From positions 1 to 11,526 of the forward strand of contig JADGJG010000873.1 of the NCBI GenBank assembly GCA_027596195.1: a stretch of DNA of 11,526 bases. Reading direction: 5' to 3'. The notes below the pieces were generated by a model, which saw only the letters and a list, made by a program, of their open reading frames with translations, ran no database searches and had not been told where the DNA came from. Below are positions 1 through 8,293 of this stretch, piece by piece. The position numbers and the translations under genes were made by a program. This DNA is from Podochytrium sp. JEL0797. Lineage: Eukaryota > Chytridiomycota > Chytridiomycetes > Chytridiales > Chytriomycetaceae. Position 1 is the first letter of the stretch; each line of letters starts with the position of its first letter.

Positions 1-592
1 ATGGAAGTTGAGTCATCTCTTTTTTTCTCGAAGATTTACATTTCTGACAATTCCGAAACGCTCTTCTTTTTCAAAAAATACAGTAGTTAAATGGGAAATG
101 GGACGGGAGGATGATGGCAGCAAATTATCGTAAACTGTCGACGGATGCGTGGGTTGTATGGAGGGTGAATGGCAGCGGGGGCATCGGCTGCGCGAATCAA
201 CTTTGCCTGCCCCATTTGGTCCAAATCGTCAACGTTTCCAAAAGCTTCACCATAACGAGAGGTTCAGTTACAGTCATCACATTACTATGAAAGTGATCAT
301 TCGACGTCGCAATCGATGGATCGTGTCGGGTGGAATTCTGTGCGCGGGAAACATGTGCATCAAAAAAGCCTTCCTTCATGTTGCATACAAGTATTTGACG
401 GAGAACTGAGGTGGCAGCAAGTCCGAAAAAACAATGCTCCAATCTGCACAGGCACCTCAATGCCATTCCCAATTCGCCAGACAAAACTTCGAGGAGGAGA
501 GAAACTCTGATCGTGGGTTCAACGTCGCGATACCAATTTGAGGACCAAAATTTTCGCGAAAACACTCCCATCCCCGCTCCTCCCAGATCCCG
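1..592. other. Upstream region without a recognised gene
   Basis: No open frame here resembles a known protein. The left end is T-rich. Short open stretches exist: 1-90 (+, 29 codons), 111-290 (+, 59 codons) and 149-409 (+, 86 codons). None shows a recognisable motif or a splice link to the gene starting at 593. The long minus-strand frame covering this area continues antisense to the first exons of that gene and is judged a shadow. The region most likely holds the promoter and 5' leader of the ATPase gene, perhaps shared with a gene lying left of the window. Confidence 0.5.
551..562. promoter_or_regulatory. Palindrome resembling an E2F/SBF cell-cycle site
   Basis: The 12-bp sequence TTTTCGCGAAAA is a perfect palindrome and ends 30 nt before the proposed ATG at 593. 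Its halves match the fungal SBF (Swi4/6 cell-cycle box, CNCGAAAA) and metazoan-type E2F (TTTCGCG) consensus cores. The sequence and position are seen directly. Binding is only inferred, and a single site of this length can occur by chance. Confidence 0.3.
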
Positions 593-3500
593 ATGCAGGC
601 ATTGAAAGAAAACCTGCGCGCGACGGGCGAAGAAGAGAAGGTCGAGGTCAACCAGCGACATTTGATCGACAAGATCCTTGCGAGGGTGAGCTTCCGTTGA
701 TCGTTGACCAGCCACCGTCACGGACTGACGTGCCCCCAGTACTCCGCAGAGAACACCATCTTCAGAGAGCTGCTGCAGAACTCCAACGATGCCTTTGCGA
801 CTACTGCCGAGATCCATTTCAAGGTGGGCATTGCAATCAAAAGAAGGGTATCCGCGTTTTGACAGTCGCAACGACAGACTTCCCCGCCTGCTGCCGATGC
901 AGTACCCGCCACACCACCTCCCAAACCTCCTGCAAGTTCGTTTCTTGGTGCCCTCATGTCTTCGTTTGTGACGACAGCGACTTCCGCAGTGGGGCAGCAG
1001 CTTGGGCTCAAGAAGCCCGCGCTCCCGAATGTCACACAGGTCATCTACAAAAATAACGGGCGTCCATTTGCTGGAGAGGATTGGGGAAGGCTCAGGAAGA
1101 TTGCTGAGGGGAACCCGGACGAGACGAAGATCGGTTTCTTTGGCGTTGGATTTTATTCGCTCTTTTCGATCTGCGAGGAGCCGTTTGTCACGTCTGGAGA
1201 CGAAATGATGGCCTTCTTCTGTAAGTATTTGTGTATGCATGCTGCTCGAACATTTCCTGACTTTCGAAACAGGGAAGGGCGATCAACTTTTCACGAAGAA
1301 GGGCCCTTTGAGCAAGGAGGAAGCATCCCCTCTTACATCCTTCTTTCTTGGTGAGATTCTGTCGTGCTTTTTAGTTTTCAAACAAACTTCTCATGAATGC
1401 CCTTTCTTTCAGATTTGCGCGAACCGATCGAAGTACCCAACGTGGGTGACTTCGGGAGGTTTCTTGCCAACTCGCTCGCATTCACCAAGAACTTGAAGAA
1501 AGTGGAAGTGTTTGTGGACGACCAACGCGTTCTGCTGTTGGACAAGAAAGTCTCCGATCCGCGCCCCATGGCGTTCCCGAAAGGAATCTACAATCTCACG
1601 TCGCCCAACGGCATCTTCGATCTCAAAACCATCAACGTGTGCAAGGTCCAGCTCGATCTGGAGGTATTTTTGGACTACGATAACGACAACGGCAAGCCGA
1701 AACTCGGAGACGCGTCCAACTTCACCATCTTCATGCGCATCGTGTCGGCGTCTCTCGGTGTCCGGCTCTCGACTCAACTCGCCAAGGAAATGGAACGCAC
1801 GACCAAAAAGAAAGCTCCTGCCACAACGGACTTCCACATTCAATTCTCGAACCACGATGAATACGATAGTTCCAACACAGCCCGTGCGGGGCGCGGTGGG
1901 ATTTTCCACGACCTGATCCCTGGCCCGAAAGACCAAGGCAAAGTATTCATCGGCTTCCCAACGCACCAAACCACTGGATGCTCAATCCATCTCGCCGCAC
2001 ATCTGATCCCCACGGTCGAGCGCGAGTCGATAGACTTTGTGGACCGCAGTCTCAACATCTGGAACCAAGACCTCCTGACTGTCAGTGGACTCCTGTCGCG
2101 CATCATTTTCGAAGACGAGATGGGTTCTATTTCGGAGCTGTTTACGGGAGGAACTTTGGACGAGGCAACGCAGTTGTGGTTGTTCAAACGCGCGTCCCAC
2201 GCTCTCTCGGCCTTCACGTTCCGGGCCTCGACTCCTTCCCACATTGTCGGAAGGCTGAACCAAATGTTCTTTGTGAAAGGGTGCAACAAGCCCATGAGCA
2301 TGATTTCGACCAAGGGTGTGTTGCCTCTCTCGCAGGTCCGATTGATGGATTCGAATATGACGGGGTTCATCAAGGAAATTCCGACGGTCCCGGCCGAAAC
2401 GTTGACGACTTGTGCGGACCTGATTCTCGAGCTCCAATCCAACAACATGATCCAAACGGTTGGACTCTCAGACGTGCTGCAGGAACTCAGCAAGAGAACG
2501 TTGACTATCGAGGAGGTGGTTGAGCTCCTGAAGTGGTGGAAGGGTTACAAGCGCTCGAACGCGGTTTCGAGTACGGATGTCGCGCAGCTGTTCCAAAGTT
2601 TGTTGATTGTGGACCCTGCGACTCCCGACAAGCCGCCAGTGAGGATGTTTGATTTGAGGCATCACGTGAATTTCAAAGTCATTCCGCCCGGGTTGCCGCT
2701 GCCTGACACTGTTTTGTCGACTGGGATCTCAAAGTTTTTCAACAAGCAGGATTTGGAGGAGGCAGTCGGGTGAGAGCTTATTTTGTTCAAACCCTTCTCG
2801 GCGGACTTTCTAATAATCCAATACTTTAGGTTCATTACCGAACTCACGATTCCTGAATGGCTCAACTTCGTCGTCACCCAACCGGACTTCAAAGAGACCC
2901 CCGCGTTTGTCGAAAAGGTTATGGCCGTCATCAGCAAACAGTTCAACAACCTTAACCGCGACTCCCAAGCCTTCTGCATCCAAACCCTCGCGGCCCAACC
3001 CTGCATCGTGACGAAACACGGCCTCAAACTCCCTAAAGAGAGCTACTTCAAGATGGTCACTTTGTTTGCGGATTTGCCTGTCGTCATGTTTGAGGGAAAG
3101 TCTGTGTCGGACGCGTTCTTGAAGGCCTTGGGGGTCAGGGAGCACGTTGATTTGGCGATGGTGTTTTCTCGGTTGCAGGACTTGAAGTGGGACGAGGACC
3201 ATGTCCAGTTGGTCAAGTACCTCACGAGCGTGCAGGACAAGTTGACGTTGTCCGAGATTACCAAGTTGAAAGCAACGGCTGTGTTTTCGAAGGAAAGTCT
3301 CGTCGGCGTTGCTTCGGTTGGTGATGCTGTCGGAGGAGAGAAGGTGGACTCTGGCCCGGTCGCGCAAGAGCGCAAGCAGCGATTCAAAGCGTCTGAGTTG
3401 TTTGCTCCGAGCGATGAGATCCGCGCACTCGCTCTTCCGATTCTCGATTGGCCGGGAAAATCGAAATGGCGATTGTCTTCCGATGAGGGTGAGTTCAGTT

Positions 3501-5199
3501 TTTTTGTCGCGATCATTTCGCGTGTTAACTCAATCTCGCTGCTCTTCTTTGCAACAACAGCCAAGTTCATGATTCGTCTCGGATTGAAGCAAACGATTCC
3601 GTGGGAGGAGCTCGTGGAAAAGGCTGCCAAGGCAGAAACACCAGCGCAGCGGTTCCAATTCATCGACTATTTTTTGGATAACTGGAAGTCCACGTACTCG
3701 TCGACCTTTGACCCGACTTCTGTACGGTTCGCTTTCCTTCCCGCTGAAGGGTCCGACAAGCTCTACCGCCCTCGTGAACTTTACGGCAACCCAGGCGTCG
3801 CTGTCGTTGGATTCCCGTTCCTCCACAAGTCCCTCCAATCGCATGCCGAAAAGTTTGGAGTTCGCGAACACCCGAACGGAATCGCTCTCATCAACGTTCT
3901 CAAAACGACGCCACCCACTCAAGAATCGGCTGTTTCCGTCTTTTCGTATCTGTCGGGTCGACAATCGGAATTCTCGTCCACGGATTGGAACACGCTGCGC
4001 AACCTCAAGTTCATCCCCATCACCACACCAAAAGACAGCCCCGTGAACCCGGGCGCACCCGCGTGGATCGAGCCGACGAAAGTGTACTTTGGATCCAAAA
4101 CTTCCAACGCGTACCAGGACTTGTTCACGCACATTGACTTTGGTGACACGAGCAACGCGTTTCTGCGAGCCTGTGGAGTCAAGGACGAACCCACGCCGCA
4201 AGAGTTGGCCGAACAGCTCGTGCGGAATCCGCAGGGGTTCATGAATCAGCTCGGGTTCGCGAAATATCTGCAAGTGTTGCGAACGATTGCGGCCAACTAT
4301 TTTCAGTTGAGACATCATCGTGGGTTGGTTGCGGAGATGAAGCAGAGTGCTTTTTTGGTGTGCGTGAAAGCGGAGGCGAGTTCGGAGGAGGGTGGGTCTG
4401 GAGATGATGAGAAGCTCGTTCATCAATTGGCGGTGGCGAAGGACATTTATATCATGGACGATACCGTGTTGGGGCAAATTTTCATGCCGTGGGGATGCCC
4501 GATTGATAACTCGCTGGAGGAGATGTACACGGACCTGGGTTCAACCTGGTTGTCAACGCAGGTTTCGGAGGTTACCACGCCGCGAGGGAACACGAGCTCG
4601 AATGAGAGCACCAAGAGACTGCAAACCCTCATCAACGAACGCGCGCTGCTTCTTTTGTACGACGGCCAGCAAGTCCGTGCGAGCAAGGACATCATGCCGG
4701 GATCGGAAGAAACGCTCAAGAGTCTTGAAGTGCTGGAGGTTCCCGAGATTTTGATTGAGCGTACGTTCCGTGGAGTGGTGCGAACGCAAAAGACAACGGC
4801 TTGCTTGATGATGGATAGAAGGACGAAAAAGTACTTTTTGGTGATTACGCGGAATGAGAGCGAGGCCGAGGTGGATTACTTTGACGTTGCGCAGTGAGTT
4901 CATTGTCTTGCCTCTTCCTTTCTTCCTCGATTGCTTCTAATTTCACGAGGGCAGGGCTCTTGGCAAGCTCATTTTCCGCAAGGGCCGGTTGAACGATGCA
5001 CTGTTACTTTCCTCGCTGCTGTCCACCAGTTTACTCAATCTGAAACGAAAAGGTGTGTATATTCTTCTACATCTTTCGTTTCTGACGCTTTCTCGTGGCA
5101 GGTTTCCCGGTTGACCGGATTTTGAATCTCCAGCAGGGCAAGCTCAAGGCGGCCAAAGCTCAGGAGCTGCAACACCAGCAGGAACAGCAGAAACTCCTC

Positions 5200-5231
<32 letters not shown>

Positions 5232-6390
5232 GCTTCAACAGCAGCGGCAGATGGAACAACAGCAGGCTGAACGAAAATCGCAAACCTCGATTGACAACAA
5301 ACCGCCACCTCCGTCCTCCATCACGAACCAAAAAGAAGCTGCTGCGATGGCTACACTGCTGACCATGTTCCCAGACATTGATACGAACTACCTCAAGTCG
5401 CTCGTGGAGGGCGAGAAGTCGAGCGCTCCAAAGGCCATTGAAAACATTTCGAACCAGCTGTTGGATACGGACTACCCGAAAGCCGCTCCTAGTCCACCAT
5501 CATATCGCGATCAGAGGAGCTCTGTCTCTTCCGAGAGGGATTCGAAAGCCATTTCTCCTGTGAAAGATTCCAAGTCGGGATTCCTCGGCAACTTGTGGGA
5601 TCGCGCCAAAGGAGTTACTTCCACGACACCCCCTCCGAGAGTGGATTCTGCCGGCGGACCTTCTGCTGCCCCACCATCGCAACATCAATCCACGCCCACT
5701 TCGGGACCGTCTCCGTCGGGTCCATTGAACACTCCCGGTGGCATGAAGCCGGTCGAAGATGTCACACCGCAATACACCCAAAACCTGAAGCAACAGCTCT
5801 CCTCCTCTGTCAAATCCGTCAAACCCGCCTTCGACAAATCGTTCCGTGCCACGATTCCAAACGAACCCGCACCCGAACCCATGGTCCCGACACGTCACTC
5901 GAATCAAGTCTGCACTCCTCTCTTGGACTCGGACCTAGTCATGCACGAGAGGCTGTTGAACGAAATTCCCTTCTACATCGACAAAAATTCGCTTCAGGAA
6001 GCGCAGTCCGTTGCGGCTGGTTCTCGCGTTGCCTTGATGCGGTTCGTGGAAGTGCTGAGGTTGTTGGCTGCGGTGTTTGGACTCGATGCCAAGACGTTGA
6101 ATATTTACTGGGACAAGAGTGGTGGAACTGTTGCCTTCAACCGCGGGCGCACGCTGTTTTTCAACTTCAGATTCTACCTTGGTCTGCATTTTAAGGAAGG
6201 TATGCGCGCCGGAATTGCAGGGGAGGAGGTGGAGTCGATCTATTATTGGTTCATGGTTGCGTGTCACGAATTGGCCCACAATTTCGTGTCGCAACACGAC
6301 GCACAGCACGAGTTTTACTTCAGCAGTTATGCCGAGAATTATCTCGTCAAGTTGAACAGAACTTTGAAGACGGCTGGACTGGAACCTTGA
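593..6390 (+). CDS. DUF3684 protein: HSP90/sacsin-like ATPase with CUE-like and zincin-like segments
   Basis: Nine exons: 593-685, 740-823, 878-1220, 1273-1350, 1413-2769, 2830-3488, 3561-4893, 4955-5052 and 5102-6390. They sum to 5334 nt, encoding 1777 aa, and all phases close. The ATG at 593 precedes a family-like start (VEVNQRHLIDKILARYS). Residues ~32-180 form a GHKL ATP-binding fold: RELLQNSNDA (40-49) matches the HSP90 E-x3-N-x2-D helix, and FGVGFYS (147-153) the second glycine box. The large middle is the DUF3684 body; residues 1316-1357 (GKLIFRKGRLNDALLLSSLL...GFPVDRIL) look strongly family-like. Then come a Gln-rich coiled-coil segment (~1358-1410, 11 consecutive Q), a CUE-like segment (~1431-1476, MFP near its start, LL near its end), a Pro/Ser linker (~1477-1619) and a C-terminal module with HELAH at 1737-1741. 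No signal peptide or membrane span is evident. Function is unknown; chaperone or protein quality-control work is an inference. Intron 2 could instead end at 865, adding four residues. Confidence 0.9.
3489..3560 (+). other. Intron 6 of the ATPase gene (72 nt, no in-frame stop)
   Basis: The donor is GTGAGT and the acceptor CAACAG, with a TTAAC branch-like motif at 3525-3529. The length is divisible by three and the frame stays open, so an ORF scan reads through it. Removal joins the coding sequence as SSDE-AKFMIRLGL, which looks like the uninterrupted family sequence. Retention would insert 24 hydrophobic, Phe-rich residues. Confidence 0.8.
5158..5268 (+). repeat. Polyglutamine-coding CAG/CAA tract
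   Basis: The core at 5200-5232 is 11 consecutive Gln codons, four CAG followed by mixed CAA and CAG. Flanking codons are also Gln-rich, with interspersed Leu, Glu, Arg and His. The pattern fits a charged, Gln-rich coiled coil between the DUF3684 body and the CUE-like segment. The CAG/CAA interruptions should limit repeat slippage, although length variation between strains is plausible. Confidence 0.9.
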
Positions 6391-6495
6391 ATATTATTCT
6401 TCTGAATTTATTAAATTTTCATTCACATCCCATACTCGCGTAAATGAAGATTCAACAAGAGTTCGTCAAAAAACCACCTCCTGTCTTTTAAAAAA
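6391..6495. other. Spacer between the ATPase and esterase genes
   Basis: This 105-nt, A/T-rich spacer must carry both the 3' end of the ATPase transcript and the promoter of the esterase. No exact AATAAA is present. T-rich and TTTATTAAATTTT-like sequence lies just after the stop, and an A-run immediately precedes the esterase ATG at 6496, placing A at -3. Confidence 0.6.
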
Positions 6496-7357
6496 ATGGC
6501 GCTTGACCAATTCGTGCTCTTCGGCGATTCGATCACGCAGGTACTGCCTTTCGGTTCGTGAGACTATCTAATGCGCTTTGTGTTGCAGTTTTCATTCAAT
6601 TCCGACTTGATGGGATGGGGAGCCATCTTGGCCGACAAGTACACTCACAAGTTGGACGTTGTCAATCGCGGCTTCTCGGGTGCGTGATATTCGCTTCCTA
6701 TTCAAAGCATAGACCAACTGATCATCTCATTTACAGGATTCAATACCGAATGGTGCAAACCGCTTCTGTCTTCGACTCTCAAGTCGGTGTTACCAGTATC
6801 TTCGGGAGACCGATTGCCAACGATTCGAATCATGACGCTCTTCTTGGTACCGATTAGATCCATACAACCACATGAACTGACCTGTTGCACAGGGTGCAAA
6901 CGATGCCGTGGATCCGAAATTCAATCAAAGACACGGCGTACCACTGCCGCATTACAAAAAAAACTTGCACGAGATGCTGAGTATCGTTCGACGGGAGTCT
7001 CCAGAAACCAAAGTCATCCTCATCACCCCACCTCCAACGAATCCGAATGTCTGGGCCGAAGTGTGCGTGGAAAAAGGCAAGATTCCGGATCGCGATGCGA
7101 AGCGCACGTTGCTGTACAGGGATGCATGCATTGAAGTTTATGAGGAAGCAAAGGACGCGTGGGGATCCGATTTGTTATTGCTTGAAACGTGGGAAGTGTT
7201 TTTCGGACCTGGGAAAACGGATTACGCGATGGAAGAGGTGCGGGAACTTTTGTTTGATGGACTCCATCTGGGGGTGAAAGGAAACAAACTTTTGGGGCAC
7301 GCAATATTGAGTGCCATCAAGGAAGCTTGGCCAGAGCTGCGTCCCGACATTGAATAA
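6496..7357 (+). CDS. IAH1: SGNH/GDSL esterase, isoamyl acetate esterase-like
   Basis: Four exons: 6496-6540, 6589-6679, 6737-6846 and 6893-7357. They total 711 nt and encode 236 aa, close to yeast Iah1 (238 aa). Family members hydrolyse short-chain acetate esters such as isoamyl acetate. All SGNH blocks are visible: GDSIT with nucleophile Ser12; NRGFSG (41-46) with the oxyanion glycine; GAND with Asn85; and FDGLHL with Asp204 and His207 completing the triad. The order FGDSITQ, WGA, NRGFSG, FNTEW follows the Iah1 subfamily rather than lipases in general. Introns of 48, 57 and 46 nt carry CTAAT, CTGAT and CTGAC branch-like motifs. There is no signal peptide, so the enzyme is probably intracellular. 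The substrate is inferred from the family. The last exon alone shows an open frame from GTG at 6908, which is not the true start. Confidence 0.92.
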
Positions 7358-7358
7358 A
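7353..7358 (+). terminator. AATAAA polyadenylation-type signal overlapping the esterase stop
   Basis: AATAAA spans the last two bases of the final Glu codon, the TAA stop and one following base. It is the only canonical hexamer near this 3' end. Cleavage 10-30 nt downstream would fall inside the 3' coding end of the convergent dehydrogenase. Fungal poly(A) signals are loose, so this is suggestive only. Confidence 0.4.
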
Positions 7359-7368
7359 ACAAAAAAAA

Positions 7369-8249
7369 TCACAACTTGCTCTTGATTCCAAAATCCGAAG
7401 GCTGGTTCAACAAACGCCCCTCCATCCCCGCATTCACATCGAGCGAGATGCCAGTAATGTTGCCACTCATATCGCTGCTGCTCAAAAAGAGAATCGCGCG
7501 CGCAATATCGTCCGGCTCCGAGACTTTTTTCAACGGGCTTGACGCGAGAGCTTGATAAAGCAGACTTGGGTCCTGCATGGCTCTTTCCGCCATTGGAGTT
7601 CGGATCCATCCAGGGGAAACCGTGTTCACGCGTCCACGGGGGTGAATTTTGACGATTTCGTTTTTGAGCGACGGCGTCAGGCCAAACATCATGGCCGACT
7701 TGGAACTCGAGTAGTCTGCGTGATAAGCTTCTCCAAACTTTCCAGCGGTGGATCTAAAATGGGTATTTAGCGTGAAGCGGGAAAGAGAGGAATCGCTTCG
7801 ACACACCCGATCAAAACAATCGACACATTCTTGAGATCAACGCCCTTCTGGACAGCAACGTCGAGCTGTTTCAAATACTCTCTCGAAAAGAGGAAGGTTC
7901 CGTCCAAGTTGACTTGAATCGTGTTGCGGAAACGGGCAAGGGTCATTTCTTTTACAGGAACGTCCTCAGATGGCCAGATGCCGTGGCAAACAACGAGAGT
8001 GGCGATGGGTCCGAATGAATCCACAGCGGATTGAACCAGAGAGCAAACTTCAGATTCAGAAGTGACACTGGCCTGCAACGCCTTTGCGGTTTTCGGAAAC
8101 TTGGCCACGAGCCGTGAGGTTGCCGAGAGGTTGCTGTTGCAGTGGAGAGTCACGCGAGCACCGAGCGACAGAAACGCCTCTGAAGTGACCAGTCCAACTC
8201 CTCCGCTGGCGCCAGTGATCAGAACATGCGTGTCGCTGAAGTCGAACAT
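7369..8249 (-). CDS. Peroxisomal short-chain dehydrogenase/reductase (SDR)
   Basis: Two exons, 8249-7807 and 7753-7369, flank a 53-nt intron (7754-7806). The product is 275 aa, typical for a classical SDR. The NAD(P)-binding motif is TGASGGVG (12-19). Catalytic residues are Ser149 in GSTAG and Tyr162 and Lys166 in YSSSK, with an Asn in QVNLDG before them; SPGWIRTPM follows. The usual NNAG motif is altered to VCHG. The C-terminus is Ser-Lys-Leu, a canonical PTS1, so import into peroxisomes is expected. The overall pattern (CHGIWPSEDVP, GSTAGKFGEAYHADYSSSK) resembles bacterial FabG-like SDRs. The substrate is unknown: a 3-oxoacyl- or other acyl-CoA derivative is possible but unproven. The start at 8249 is chosen because a longer open frame would overlap the upstream disulfide reductase gene and lies before the Rossmann fold. 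Confidence 0.92.
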
Positions 8250-8257
8250 CAATTTGG

Positions 8258-8293
8258 GGAAAAATACTGGAAAAATACCGTATATCCGTATAT
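8258..8293. repeat. Two adjacent tandem duplications in the intergenic spacer
   Basis: GGAAAAATAC occurs at 8258-8267 and again at 8269-8278, an 11-bp period. It runs directly into CCGTATAT at 8278-8285 and 8286-8293. Together these fill most of the 43-nt gap between the disulfide reductase stop and the SDR start and touch the stop codon. The AT-rich repeats may provide the SDR core promoter or the 3' end of the upstream gene; neither role is shown. Confidence 0.75.

Noticed and set aside
9..15. TGAGTCA, matching the AP-1/Gcn4 consensus
   Set aside because: A single 7-bp match about 580 nt from the nearest start codon has no supporting context.
197..1240. 347-codon minus-strand open frame
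   Set aside because: It runs antisense through exons 1-3 and introns of the ATPase gene, whose plus-strand product has clear HSP90-type motifs. Its translation shows no recognisable domain.
3530..4477. 315-codon minus-strand open frame
   Set aside because: It is antisense to exon 7 of the ATPase gene. Its Arg-rich translation is typical of a shadow frame.
5200..5232. CAG/CAA tract as a non-coding microsatellite
   Set aside because: It lies in frame inside exon 9 with Gln-rich flanks, and the frame continues to the conserved C-terminal module.
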